From the NCBI RefSeq assembly GCF_001039275.2, contig NZ_CP030117.1, forward strand, positions 2,728,001 to 2,792,000: DNA of 64,000 nucleotides, written 5' to 3'. This stretch comes from Brevibacillus brevis. Its GTDB lineage: Bacteria > Bacillota > Bacilli > Brevibacillales > Brevibacillaceae. Both the position numbers and the translations under genes were made by a program. The notes under the pieces were generated by a model. That model was not told where the DNA came from. It made no database searches and saw only the letters and a program-made list of their open reading frames with translations. Of this stretch, positions 1-8,515 are shown in pieces (position 1 is the first letter of the stretch; every line of letters begins with the position of its first letter).

Positions 1-1044
1 GCAGGACTTCTTATTTCTGGATATGCATTAGGAGTAGCAATTGGAGCGCCGATTATTACAGCACTTACAAGTAGAATTCCACGCAAAATGCTGCTCATGC
101 TTTTGATGATTGTCTTTGTTGTCGGCAACAGTGCGGCAGCCTTGTCGAGTAGTTTTACGCTTTTAATCATTGCCCGTTTCTTTACCGCGTTTTCTCATGG
201 AGTATTTTTCTCCATCGGTTCGACGATTGCAGCCGATCTGGTGCCAGAAAACAAGCGTGCCAGTGCGATTGCGACAATGTTTACTGGTCTGACTGTCGCA
301 ACCGTTACAGGCGTACCTTTGGGAACGTTTATTGGACAAATGTTTGGATGGAGAGCGACTTTTTGGGGTGTGGCCATTCTTGGCGTGATTGCACTTATCT
401 CGACAGCGATTCTGGTACCAAGCAATTTGAAAAAAGCCAAGCCTGCTTCTATTAAAGACCAAGTGAAAATAATCACAAACGTGCCACTGTTGCTTGTCTT
501 TGCGATTACGGCACTTGGCTACGGCGGTACCTTCGTAACCTTTACGTTCTTAGGGCCGATTCTGGAAGAAATCACGGGTTATCAGGCAAGTGCTGTCAGT
601 CTGATTCTTCTCGTCTATGGGATTGCAGTAGCGATTGGAAATACGGTCGGAGGAAAAGCGGCTGACAAGAATCCGATAAAAGCGTTGCGCTGGATGTTCA
701 TCATTCAGGCGATCATTCTGATCCTGTTAACATTTACTGCTCCTTTCAAATGGGTGGGAACCCTGACGATTATGCTGATGGGCCTCTTGGCTTTTATGAA
801 CGTACCGGGTTTACAGGTATATGTCGTGCAGTTGGCTGAAAAATACGTGCCAAGTGCTGTTGATGTAGCTTCTGCCATTAACATTGCGGCATTCAATCTC
901 GGCATTGCGATTGGAGCCTTTGTGGGAGGAATCATCGTCGATACCATTGGACTGATTCATACACCATGGGTGGGTGGAGTAATGGTGTTAGGTGCAGCAT
1001 TACTCACGGTGATCAGCAGCAAGCTGGAAAAAGCTCGTCATTAA
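1..1044 (+). CDS. MFS drug/metabolite efflux transporter, DHA1 type (5' truncated)
   Basis: This is the 3' part of a major facilitator gene; the reading frame is open from base 1, so the true start lies outside the window. The visible 347 residues begin in TM2 and continue with the loop motif RIPRK, a relaxed form of MFS motif A, then about ten further hydrophobic segments. The stretch GVPLGTFIGQMFGWRATFW is the motif-C/TM5 signature of proton-driven antiporters. The closest families are AraJ/PbuE/YdhL-like exporters of sugars, purines or drugs; the substrate cannot be read from sequence. A GC-rich hairpin follows, so it is probably transcribed separately from the LLM gene downstream. Confidence 0.88.
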   Translation, partial: AGLLISGYALGVAIGAPIITALTSRIPRKMLLMLLMIVFVVGNSAAALSSSFTLLIIARFFTAFSHGVFFSIGSTIAADLVPENKRASAIATMFTGLTVATVTGVPLGTFIGQMFGWRATFWGVAILGVIALISTAILVPSNLKKAKPASIKDQVKIITNVPLLLVFAITALGYGGTFVTFTFLGPILEEITGYQASAVSLILLVYGIAVAIGNTVGGKAADKNPIKALRWMFIIQAIILILLTFTAPFKWVGTLTIMLMGLLAFMNVPGLQVYVVQLAEKYVPSAVDVASAINIAAFNLGIAIGAFVGGIIVDTIGLIHTPWVGGVMVLGAALLTVISSKLEKARH

Positions 1045-1054
1045 TTGTAAAAAG

Positions 1055-1086
1055 ACGGCGGATGGATGAATGCATGAGTCCGCCGT
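1055..1086 (+). terminator. Hairpin after the MFS gene
   Basis: A perfect 8-bp stem, ACGGCGGA paired with TCCGCCGT, has a 16-nt loop and starts 10 nt after the MFS stop codon. Only a weak T-rich tail (TGATTT) follows, so termination may be partial. Confidence 0.45.
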
Positions 1087-1122
1087 TGATTTCCATATAC
1101 ATCACGTAAGGAGAGAGCATCG

Positions 1123-2097
1123 ATGAGCAAATTCGACGGTCATTATGGATTTCAGCGAATGTTCCAAGAAGGCAAGATGACCTTGGGATTTCACATTCCG
1201 TTAGAGGCATACGAATGGGAAGCACCGACAATGGAGCGCCAGGTTGAACTCGTCCAAGCGGCAGAAGACTATGGCTTTACCGGAATCTGGCTGCGGGATG
1301 TGATTTTGCAGGACCCCGCTTTTGGTGACCCTGCAACCGGGCAAATTTATGACATGATGATTTATTTAACGTATTTGGCTGCGCAAACCAAAAAAATCGC
1401 TTTCGGTACCTCAAGTATCGTTCTTCCACTGCGGCATCCGCTACGAGTGGCAAAAGAGACAGCGACCATCGAAAATTTGTTTCCCCAACGTTTGATGATG
1501 GGGATTTCTTCCGGGGACAGACGGGCTGATTTTCATGGATTGAATGTACCACATGAACAACGTGCAGAGCTGTTTCGCGATGGCTACGACTATTTGCAGA
1601 AGGTCATGGCAGAGGATTTCCCAAAAATCAACTCCCCATATGGCATGATTGACGGAGCGAATCTGGTACCAAAATCGACCGCGCCCATTCCTACTTTTAT
1701 CACGGGGTACAGTCAACAAACAATGGACTGGTTTGCGCAAAACGGAGATGGCTGGATTTATTACCCGCGTGATCCATTCAATCAAGCACATGCCATCCAA
1801 GAATGGAGAGAGCTTGTCCAGAAATATCATCCAGGTGTATTCAAGCCGTTTATTCAGCCTCTTCACTTGGATCTTGCGGAAAATCCGGATGAGTCGGTCA
1901 CGCCGATTCGATTAGGCTACCGAGTTGGTAGAAAAATGCTTTTGGAACTACTGGCCATGTATCAAGAGGTCGGTGTCAATCACTTGTTTTTCGCCCTGTT
2001 CCCTAGCAAGCGTCCCATTGACGAGGTCATCGATGAGCTAGGACAAGAAGTATTGCCTTATTTTCCGGCCCATATCGATTCACCGGAGCGAGTTTGA
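1123..2097 (+). CDS. LLM-class flavin-dependent oxidoreductase (BA3436-type)
   Basis: A 324-residue luciferase-like monooxygenase of the F420/FMN-dependent TIM-barrel superfamily. Family features are the early LGFHIPLEAYE strand, the LRDV segment, and GTSSIVLPLRHPLRVAKE followed by RLMMGISSGDR, which form the flavin phosphate region. The overall pattern resembles the TIGR03571 (BA3436) luciferase-type subfamily, whose substrate is unknown to me. The start is set by AAGGAGAG about 7 nt upstream of the ATG. It is followed closely by an HxlR regulator and a zinc-independent MDR reductase, a combination common in electrophile or quinone stress loci. Confidence 0.88.
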   Translation: MSKFDGHYGFQRMFQEGKMTLGFHIPLEAYEWEAPTMERQVELVQAAEDYGFTGIWLRDVILQDPAFGDPATGQIYDMMIYLTYLAAQTKKIAFGTSSIVLPLRHPLRVAKETATIENLFPQRLMMGISSGDRRADFHGLNVPHEQRAELFRDGYDYLQKVMAEDFPKINSPYGMIDGANLVPKSTAPIPTFITGYSQQTMDWFAQNGDGWIYYPRDPFNQAHAIQEWRELVQKYHPGVFKPFIQPLHLDLAENPDESVTPIRLGYRVGRKMLLELLAMYQEVGVNHLFFALFPSKRPIDEVIDELGQEVLPYFPAHIDSPERV

Positions 2098-2125
2098 TTC
2101 CAGCTTCATATGAGGAGGGGAGGAC

Positions 2126-2455
2126 ATGGGAAAATACAATATCCCTGTAGAGGCAACATTGGAGGTTATTGGAGGAAAATGGAAAGTGGTGATCCTTTGC
2201 TTGTTGGCAAAAGGAACAAAGCGGACAAGCGAATTGAAACGCGCAATGCCTGCCATCACGCAAAAAATGTTAACGCAGCAACTGCGAGAATTGGAAGCGG
2301 ACAACATTATCACCCGCAATGTTTTTCAGCAGGTTCCCCCACGTGTTGAGTATGACTTGACTGAGTACGGCAAGACACTGTCGAAGGTCCTGGATGTCAT
2401 GTGTGAATGGGGAGAGAGTCACATCGAAAACCAATTGCAAAAAATAGTCGAATAA
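2126..2455 (+). CDS. HxlR-family winged-helix transcriptional regulator
   Basis: 109 residues with the full HxlR/MarR-like pattern: VIGGKWKVVILCLLAKG, then LKRAMPAITQKMLTQQLREL as the recognition helix, and the wing VEYDLTEYG. HxlR proteins usually sense redox or electrophile stress through an N-terminal Cys before the Pro-Val-Glu motif. Here that position is not Cys (the sequence reads Tyr-Asn-Ile-Pro-Val-Glu); the only cysteines are in the first helix and near the C-terminus. Sensing, if any, must therefore differ from YodB/HypR. The RBS is GAGGAGGGGAGG. It lies 28 nt after the LLM gene and 14 nt before the MDR reductase, and probably controls this three-gene unit. Confidence 0.9.
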   Translation: MGKYNIPVEATLEVIGGKWKVVILCLLAKGTKRTSELKRAMPAITQKMLTQQLRELEADNIITRNVFQQVPPRVEYDLTEYGKTLSKVLDVMCEWGESHIENQLQKIVE

Positions 2456-2469
2456 AAAGGGGAAGTTCG

Positions 2470-3423
2470 ATGAGAGGAATTGGCATCAAGCAATACGGCG
2501 GCATCCAACAGTTAGCAGAAATTGAACTGCCAACAAAACCAATCGGGCCAGACGATTTGCTCATATCGATCAAAGCGAGCGGGGTAAATCCCGTTGATTG
2601 GAAGGTGCGGGAAGGACTGCTGCAAGCAGATTTTCCTTTTGAACTACCACTGATTTTAGGGTGGGATGCCGCGGGCACGGTAACGGCTGTCGGTACGAAT
2701 GTGCAGGATTTTCAAATCGGGGATGATGTCTTCTTCCGTCCAGAGCTGGATAGAGAAGGGACATACGCAGATGAAATTGTCGTTCCGGCGAATATCGTAG
2801 CCCCGATACCACGTGGTTTGTCTTATGCGGAAGCAGCTTCACTTCCATTGGTCGGACTAACGGTTTGGCAGGCATTGGTGGAGGTAGGGAAGGTACAAGC
2901 GGAAGAAAAAGTCCTGGTGTTGGGGGGAAGCGGCGGGATTGGTTCCATGGCAATCCAGCTAGCAAAAGCGCTAGGTGCCTACGTGGCGACGACAACCAGC
3001 TCCAAAAACAGCGATTATGTCCGTGAGCTGGGAGCAGATGAAGTCATCGTGTATGATCAGGGACCACTTCACACCTCTACACAATTTACATTCATGCTGG
3101 ACACGCTGGGTGGAGAAGCATACGGAGAAGCTTTAACATTTATGAAGCGGCAAGGAAGAGTAGCAACCATTATCGGCGAGCGTGATGCCAAGAAACCTTC
3201 GTTCGCTGATGCAGTTGAGAAAGAACGAGAGCTGGATGTTACTTTTGTGTTTACGCGTCCAGATGGGGTAAACATGAATCATATCCGTGAGCTGGTGGAA
3301 GCCAAACATGTAAAGCCTTCTTTGATGAAGATATATCCATTGACCATTCAAGGCGTTCGAGACGCGCATCTCTTTAGTCAAACGGGTAGAGTACGTGGCA
3401 AGATTGTGCTCGTCCATTCATGA
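2470..3423 (+). CDS. NAD(P)H-dependent zinc-free MDR oxidoreductase (quinone reductase-like)
   Basis: 317 residues of the medium-chain dehydrogenase/reductase family. The N-terminal GroES-like domain contains SGVNPVDWKVREG, followed by the nucleotide-binding motif LVLGGSGGIGSMAIQLAK near residue 150. Structural zinc-binding cysteines are absent, as in quinone reductase or enoyl reductase type MDR enzymes. The ATG at 2470 is chosen because AAAAAGGGGAAG sits 4-14 nt upstream; the frame is open further upstream but only inside the regulator gene. It is likely co-transcribed with the HxlR regulator and the LLM oxidoreductase, consistent with detoxification of quinones or other electrophiles. Confidence 0.9.
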   Translation: MRGIGIKQYGGIQQLAEIELPTKPIGPDDLLISIKASGVNPVDWKVREGLLQADFPFELPLILGWDAAGTVTAVGTNVQDFQIGDDVFFRPELDREGTYADEIVVPANIVAPIPRGLSYAEAASLPLVGLTVWQALVEVGKVQAEEKVLVLGGSGGIGSMAIQLAKALGAYVATTTSSKNSDYVRELGADEVIVYDQGPLHTSTQFTFMLDTLGGEAYGEALTFMKRQGRVATIIGERDAKKPSFADAVEKERELDVTFVFTRPDGVNMNHIRELVEAKHVKPSLMKIYPLTIQGVRDAHLFSQTGRVRGKIVLVHS

Positions 3424-3457
3424 GTGGGAGACGAGCACGAGTAAATAGCGCGAATGT

Positions 3458-3508
3458 AACAGCGGCGGGCTAGGATTGGATTTTTCAACCGAACCCGCTG
3501 CTGTTTTC
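3458..3508 (+). terminator. Terminator-like hairpin after the MDR gene
   Basis: AACAGCGGCGGG (3458-3469) pairs with CCCGCTGCTGTT (3494-3505) with one G-U pair, followed by a short T run. It closes the LLM-HxlR-MDR unit. Confidence 0.55.
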
Positions 3509-3560
3509 ATGAAAAAGCCAGCGTGACTGTGTAGATCGCCTTCGCTGGTAACCGCCAGCT

Positions 3561-3716
3561 TCACCTCTTCCGAATCACGGCCCCCTGCAAGACAAAGGTA
3601 ATTCCTAAGATTCCTGAGATAGCAAGCAGGCGAATGAAACCGTTGGAGACAAACAGATTGACACAGATCAGCCCAATAATGATCAGAACAAGCAAGATCA
3701 CCGTTTTTCCCGACAT
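3561..3716 (-). CDS. Small membrane protein, 51 residues
   Basis: An ORF that fills most of the otherwise empty 3.4-3.97 kb gap. It starts with ATG at 3716, with AAAGGGGA 8 nt upstream. The translation begins MSGKTVILLVLIIIGLICV and ends QGAVIRKR. It has two strongly hydrophobic stretches separated by a short polar turn (Ser-Asn-Gly) and a basic C-terminus, typical of a two-pass or re-entrant small membrane protein. I do not recognise a family. The good RBS, membrane-like composition and isolated position argue for a real gene. The remaining bases to 3888 show no clear coding content. Confidence 0.6.
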   Translation of the reverse strand: MSGKTVILLVLIIIGLICVNLFVSNGFIRLLAISGILGITFVLQGAVIRKR

Positions 3717-3888
3717 GTACGTGTTCCCCTTTCCTCAGACAAAATGAGTGGTCTCGTCAAATCGGTGTATGCGGGTAGTTCCAAGGCGTATGTAATTTGA
3801 CTTTTTGGTTGTCAGAATCTTCTGTTCATCCTATGGATACGTACTATTGTAACGAATACGATCGTGCAAGAAAAGGCGGGATAACGTG

Positions 3889-3946
3889 AAAAAACTCCCT
3901 TCTGTCATCGCCAGGTGCTCACCTGCACGCTTGAGAGGGAGTTTTT
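3889..3946 (-). terminator. Intrinsic terminator of the MFS gene at 3969-5198, bidirectional
   Basis: AAAAAACTCCCT (3889-3900) is complementary to AGGGAGTTTTT (near 3936-3946). Read on the minus strand the stem ends in a run of six T. It lies just downstream of the minus-strand MFS stop codon. Confidence 0.75.
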
Positions 3947-3968
3947 GCTTGTAATCGTGCTACACTCA

Positions 3969-5198
3969 TTACTTTGTCGCTAGCTGACGCTCCGTGCTCT
4001 GCTGCTTCATCGGCTGTCCGGCCAATTGTGATCGCTTGGATCGAATCATGATGGCAGTAATCAACAGTGCAATGCCATTTATGATAAATACGAAGCGAAT
4101 GGGGATGAGTCCCCCGAGAAAGCCGCCAATGATTGGCCCCATCATCGTCGCGAGCTGCGTCGAAGATTGGTTCAGGCTAAACGCTCTGCCGCGAAATTCT
4201 GGTTCCGAGACTTTTACAATCATGGCGTTGATCGACGGATAAACAGCGGCAAAAAACAGTCCGTACGCGAATCGCAAAATGCCAAATCCATACAGATTAG
4301 TGAAGAAAAATTGCAGTAAATTTCCGATCGCCCCACCCATTAAGCCGATGAACAAGATTTTGGAATAGCCGACCTTTGTCCCAAGCTTTCCCCATTGTGG
4401 AGCAGCGATGACCGTCGCGATTCCGACTGCCGCAAAAATGATGCCGGAGCTGAGAGAAGCGTCTTGCTGCGAAGCGCCCAATTGCATGACGTACACGGTT
4501 AATAAAGGTTCAAGAAGCATAACGGAAATCGTGACCATCAGGCTCATACCCAGTATGGACATCAATGGGCGATTTGCTAGTGCAGCACGCAAATCTTCTC
4601 GTACACTCGAGCGGCTGCCGGAGCGGTTCAAGTTCGTTTCCTTCACGAAGAAAGTAGCGATCAGCGCTGCTACAAGCACAACAAATCCTGAAAAAATGAA
4701 AGCTTCCGCGTTTCCCCATACATGACTGACGACGCCGCCAACCAACGGACCGATAATTCCTCCGGTTGCACCCGAAGTCGCCATAATCCCCAGTGCGTAC
4801 CCGACGTTTTTTTCTGGTGTATTCGTCGCTACCAACGCAATGGCGGCAGGTACGTAGCCGGCTAGCAGGCCCTGGAAGATCCGTAACACAAGAAACAAAT
4901 AAGGGTCCGTAATCAAATACGTCAAAAAGTACAGCAAAGCGAGGCTAAATCCAGAGCGAATCAACATAGGCTTTCGTCCATATTTGTCCGCAAGAGAGCC
5001 CCAAAATGGCGAGATGAGTGCACTTGCTAAAAACGTGATGCCAAACGAAATGCCAGACCAAGCTTCCAGATGCTCATTGACCCCCAGTGAAGTATGGAGG
5101 AAGATGGGCAGGAATGGGATGGAGATGGAGTAGGCGGTACTACAGAAAAATACCCCTATCCATAACACGATCAAATTACGTTTCCATGAAAATTCCAT
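3969..5198 (-). CDS. MFS multidrug efflux transporter (MdtG/PmrA-like)
   Basis: 409 residues with twelve predicted membrane spans. Motif A is complete: GSLADKYGRKPML in the loop after TM2 (near residues 76-88). Motif C-like GIIGPLVGGVVSHVWG in TM5 marks an antiporter. A second-half loop, GKLGTKVGYSK, is the degenerate motif A repeat. The closest families are NorA/PmrA/MdtG drug exporters; the actual substrate is unknown. It is monocistronic, with its own promoter candidate upstream and a terminator hairpin at each end. Confidence 0.9.
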   Translation of the reverse strand: MEFSWKRNLIVLWIGVFFCSTAYSISIPFLPIFLHTSLGVNEHLEAWSGISFGITFLASALISPFWGSLADKYGRKPMLIRSGFSLALLYFLTYLITDPYLFLVLRIFQGLLAGYVPAAIALVATNTPEKNVGYALGIMATSGATGGIIGPLVGGVVSHVWGNAEAFIFSGFVVLVAALIATFFVKETNLNRSGSRSSVREDLRAALANRPLMSILGMSLMVTISVMLLEPLLTVYVMQLGASQQDASLSSGIIFAAVGIATVIAAPQWGKLGTKVGYSKILFIGLMGGAIGNLLQFFFTNLYGFGILRFAYGLFFAAVYPSINAMIVKVSEPEFRGRAFSLNQSSTQLATMMGPIIGGFLGGLIPIRFVFIINGIALLITAIMIRSKRSQLAGQPMKQQSTERQLATK

Positions 5199-5248
5199 CT
5201 TTCTGTCACAACCTTTGCAGTTAAAAAGCAGGAATATTGTTATTGATC

Positions 5249-5278
5249 ATTCTAGCACTGCAATTTACTGCTGACCAA
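5249..5278 (-). promoter_or_regulatory. Sigma-A promoter candidate for the MFS gene
   Basis: On the minus strand TTGGTC (5278-5273) and TAGAAT (5254-5249) are separated by 18 nt, about 50 nt upstream of the ATG. Both hexamers are close to consensus. Confidence 0.5.
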
Positions 5279-5347
5279 TTCGGAAATATGATCGGACTAT
5301 TGCAAAAAAGAAATAAGAGGAAACCTTGACTTCATTCAGACAAAAGA

Positions 5348-5397
5348 AAATCCCCTAACGACAAGAGATGTCAGCTCTTGTATCCGTTAGGGGATTT
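5348..5397 (-). terminator. Intrinsic terminator of the SulP gene
   Basis: AAATCCCCTAACG (5348-5360) pairs perfectly with CGTTAGGGGATTT (5385-5397). The stem is extended by ACAAGAG/CTCTTGT immediately inside. On the minus strand a T-rich tail follows. Confidence 0.85.
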
Positions 5398-5413
5398 CCA
5401 TGTAAACGGCAGG

Positions 5414-6868
5414 TTAATGTCCGGCAGGCGTGCTTATCCCCACTCGATCAATCAATCGCTTGCTTTCCTCATTAAGTCCAGTGATGACGACGAATTTGTC
5501 CAACTGTCTGTATTTCTCTACGACCTTTGAAATAGCTGTTACGGCTGACAAATCCCAGACGTGGGAACGAGAAAAGTCAATGATAATCTGCTGGGGATCA
5601 TCCTGAAAGGAAAAGAGGTCGACGAAGTGCGTCATGGTACCAAAGAACAACTGACCCGAGACGGCGTACACTTTTTCACCAGTATCGCTCACGTAGGAGG
5701 TGGCATGCAAGCGAGCCATCCTCCAGCCAAAAATGACGGCACTCAGGATCACTCCAGAAATGACCCCTTTAGCCAAATCGTGCGTAGCGACGACGATGAT
5801 CACTGTCGTAATCATGACAACGGCATCCCCAACAGGAATTTTCCGCAGGTCCCGTATGGACTGCCAGTTAAACGTCCCGATCGATACCATGACCATGACA
5901 CCTACGAGGGCAGCCATCGGGATTTGTTTGACGACATCTCCAAGGACCAGGATCAGGAACAAGAGAAAAACCCCTGCAACCAAGGTGGACAGACGGCCAC
6001 GCCCACCTGATTTCACATTGATAACGGACTGTCCGATCATGGCACAACCAGCCATTCCGCCAAAGAATCCGGTGATGATGTTGGCGATCCCTTGGCCTTT
6101 CACTTCTGTATTTTTGTTACTGCGGGTATCTGTCATCTCATCAAGAATGGCAGCAGTCATCAATGATTCCAGAATCCCGACCAATGCAAGTGGAAAGGAG
6201 TAGGGCAGTATGATCATGAGTGTTTCCCAGTTCAACGGGACACTAGGAAAGTGGAAGATTGGTAATTGACGTGTGATTTCGCCCATGTCTCCAACGGTCC
6301 GCAAATCAAGACCTGCCCAAATGGAAATGACCGTCATGACGATGATTGCTACAAGAGCAGAAGGGACAGCTTTGGTGAGACGCGGTAACAAATATATGAT
6401 CGCGAGCGTTCCAGCCAGCATGACGTACATAACCCAGGACGCCCCAATGAAATGGGGAAGCTGAGCCATAAAGATGAGAATAGCCAACGCATTGACAAAA
6501 CCAAGCACAACGGTATGAGGGACAAAGGTCATCAGCCTGCCGATTTTACAGGCCCCCAGTACCAGTTGCAAAATACCAGTCAGAACAGTCGCGGCGAATA
6601 AATACTCGATGCCGTGCTCTTTGACCAGAGTGATCATTAATAGCGCCATAGCACCTGTAGCTGCGGAAATCATGCCCGGTCTTCCTCCGACAAACGCAAT
6701 AATAACTGCGATGCAAAAGGAAGCGTACAACCCAACCATTGGATCGACACCGGCAATAATAGAAAAAGCGATGGCTTCCGGAATCAGGGCAAGTGCAACT
6801 GTAATACCTGCAAGTACGTCCGCACGTACATTAGAAAACCATTCCATTTTTAGTTGTTGAAGGTTCAA
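5414..6868 (-). CDS. SulP-family inorganic anion transporter with STAS domain
   Basis: 484 residues. The N-terminal 380 or so form the SulP membrane domain, opening with [20 protein letters not shown], the conserved TM1 pattern, and including [22 protein letters not shown] in the family's second signature. The C-terminal 90 residues ([18 protein letters not shown] onward) form a STAS domain with a conserved Asp-Phe-Ser loop. Family members carry sulfate, bicarbonate or other anions with sodium or protons; the substrate cannot be decided. The start is TTG at 6868, preceded by AGAGGA 7 nt away. The 268 nt to the next gene hold a TATAAT-like element on the minus strand but no convincing -35. Confidence 0.92.
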   Translation of the reverse strand: MNLQQLKMEWFSNVRADVLAGITVALALIPEAIAFSIIAGVDPMVGLYASFCIAVIIAFVGGRPGMISAATGAMALLMITLVKEHGIEYLFAATVLTGILQLVLGACKIGRLMTFVPHTVVLGFVNALAILIFMAQLPHFIGASWVMYVMLAGTLAIIYLLPRLTKAVPSALVAIIVMTVISIWAGLDLRTVGDMGEITRQLPIFHFPSVPLNWETLMIILPYSFPLALVGILESLMTAAILDEMTDTRSNKNTEVKGQGIANIITGFFGGMAGCAMIGQSVINVKSGGRGRLSTLVAGVFLLFLILVLGDVVKQIPMAALVGVMVMVSIGTFNWQSIRDLRKIPVGDAVVMITTVIIVVATHDLAKGVISGVILSAVIFGWRMARLHATSYVSDTGEKVYAVSGQLFFGTMTHFVDLFSFQDDPQQIIIDFSRSHVWDLSAVTAISKVVEKYRQLDKFVVITGLNEESKRLIDRVGISTPAGH

Positions 6869-7136
6869 AAATGTTCCTCTTTTCTGTATCGTATCGTGAC
6901 TTTCCCCTTTCAGAAAAGTCGGGGCCGTTTTTCACAGTTTTTCATTATAGTAAAAAGGAGTCCTCTTCGCCATCTTTTTTTAGGAAATGGTAAAAGGCAC
7001 AAAGATACGACTTTCCGACCAAAAGTGCAAGGGGGAATTGAGTGGGACAGTGAAACAAGTTAAGATGAAAATAAGTCTGAAATTTCTAAAAATAATAAAC
7101 GCGATTAAACTTTTATGATGAAGGGTGGATACGACG

Positions 7137-8318
7137 ATGCCTAAGGATTGGAAGGATGCAAAGCAAGGACAAGAGAAGGATGAAGAATTGCTAGTGAAAC
7201 CGTCCGTAACCAGGCGGAAATTCCTCCAAAAAACAGCCATGCTAGGATTGGCTGCAGCCGTACCTGCTTCTCTCCTGACGCTTGGAACTGCTATTGGACA
7301 GGAGACAACTGGAGAAGAAGGAAGCTCGTCAAAGAACGGCTCACCCCGAATACCAAAGCTCGCAAGTGGTACGATCGTCGATGTTCCTGGCGTCAAAGTC
7401 GGACAAGTCCAAAATGAGGAAGCCTTGACTGGCTGTACAGTGATTGTGTTGGAAAAAGGATCAGCATGCGGGGTAGATGTACGAGGTTCAGCACCTGGGA
7501 CGCGAGAAACGGATTTGTTGAATCCGATCAATTCTGTCCAGGAGGTCAATGCTGTCGTTTTAACAGGGGGCAGTGCCTACGGATTGGATGCAGCAAGCGG
7601 TGTCATGCGTTATATGGAAGAACAGGGCCAAGGCTACAATGTCGGGGTGGGCGTCGTCCCCATCATTCCAGCAGCGGTTATTTTTGATTTATCGATTGGC
7701 AGTGCCAAAATTCGTCCGGATCAACAGATGGGCTATGAGGCAGCACGTCTTGCCAGCAAACAGCCAGTCCAGCAAGGAAATGTCGGGGCAGGCACAGGTG
7801 CGACAGTTGGAAAAATGGCTGGGATGAAGCGAGCAATGAAGGGTGGGCTTGGAACAGCTTCTCGCCGTCTGCCAAATGGTCTTGTCGTAGGTGCAATCGT
7901 AGCGGTGAACGCCGTCGGAGAAGTGCGGTTACCCTCCACAGGAGAAATTTTGGCAGGAGCGAGGGGAGAGGATAGCAATATACGCGATAGCCTGTCCTGG
8001 ATGATTGATGCGGCAACTCCCCCAGTTCCGGCAGGGACGAACACTACCATCGCAGTGGTTGCGAGCAACGCGAATTTGAATAAAGTACAAGCGAATAAAG
8101 TCGCGCAAATGGCGCATAATGGACTCGCAAAAACGATTCATCCGGTTCACACGATGAGTGATGGAGATACGATTTTTGCTATTGCCACAGGGGGCGTGGA
8201 TGCTTCAGTCAATCTCGTCGGAACGCTGAGTGTAGAAGTGCTGGCGGAAGCGGTCGTCAATGCGATCCTTTCTGCCAAAGGAGCGGGTGGGGTGCCTGCT
8301 TATCAAGATTTACGCTGA
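7137..8318 (+). CDS. Tat-exported P1/S58-family autoproteolytic hydrolase (DmpA/NylC-like)
   Basis: 393 residues. The N-terminus carries a twin-arginine signal: TRRKFLQK (Arg26-Arg27) followed by a hydrophobic stretch ending near residue 50. The rest matches family S58 (DmpA aminopeptidase, NylC 6-aminohexanoate oligomer hydrolase, beta-peptidyl aminopeptidases): VDVPGVKVG, TGGSAYGLDAASGV and NTTIAVVASNANL. Asn302-Thr303 is the likely self-cleavage point, with Thr303 becoming the N-terminal nucleophile as in NylC. ATG 7137 is preferred over GTG 7125, because GAAGGGTGG lies 8 nt before the ATG and overlaps the GTG. Export through Tat is unusual for this mostly cytoplasmic family. The gene is monocistronic with a strong terminator. 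Confidence 0.88.
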   Translation: MPKDWKDAKQGQEKDEELLVKPSVTRRKFLQKTAMLGLAAAVPASLLTLGTAIGQETTGEEGSSSKNGSPRIPKLASGTIVDVPGVKVGQVQNEEALTGCTVIVLEKGSACGVDVRGSAPGTRETDLLNPINSVQEVNAVVLTGGSAYGLDAASGVMRYMEEQGQGYNVGVGVVPIIPAAVIFDLSIGSAKIRPDQQMGYEAARLASKQPVQQGNVGAGTGATVGKMAGMKRAMKGGLGTASRRLPNGLVVGAIVAVNAVGEVRLPSTGEILAGARGEDSNIRDSLSWMIDAATPPVPAGTNTTIAVVASNANLNKVQANKVAQMAHNGLAKTIHPVHTMSDGDTIFAIATGGVDASVNLVGTLSVEVLAEAVVNAILSAKGAGGVPAYQDLR

Positions 8319-8328
8319 GGGAAATACT

Positions 8329-8379
8329 GGTTCGAGCCTCTCATTCCTTGATGGATAAGGAGGTTCGAACCGTTTTTTT
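8329..8379 (+). terminator. Intrinsic terminator of the S58 hydrolase gene
   Basis: GGTTCGAGCCTC (8329-8340) pairs with GAGGTTCGAACC (8360-8371) with one G-U pair; seven T follow. Confidence 0.9.
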
Positions 8380-8420
8380 CTGCCAATGTGCTCCGCGAAG
8401 AAAAAAATTCCAATAAAACA

Positions 8421-8449
8421 TCGATATAAAAGACAAATCCATATATAAT
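8421..8449 (+). promoter_or_regulatory. Sigma-A promoter of the Fur-box ABC/FhuF operon
   Basis: TCGATA (4 of 6 matches to TTGACA) is followed after 17 nt by a perfect TATAAT at 8444-8449. The -10 box touches the Fur palindrome. Confidence 0.6.
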
Positions 8450-8463
8450 GAAAATGATTTTCA
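8449..8463 (+). promoter_or_regulatory. Fur box, perfect 7-1-7 palindrome
   Basis: TGAAAAT-G-ATTTTCA is a perfect 7-1-7 inverted repeat. It differs from the Bacillus Fur consensus TGATAAT-N-ATTATCA at one position per arm. It overlaps the last base of the -10 box and the start region, so bound Fur would block RNA polymerase. It indicates iron-repressed expression of the ABC exporter and reductase downstream. Confidence 0.75.
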
Positions 8464-8515
8464 AAATCAAATACTTGATTGATGTTGTTCTTGAGAGAGA
8501 GGAGTTGCTGCTTCA

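Noticed and set aside
2407..2469. Upstream extension of the MDR oxidoreductase
   Set aside because: It lies inside the HxlR gene, and the ATG at 2470 has a good RBS and gives the normal family N-terminus.
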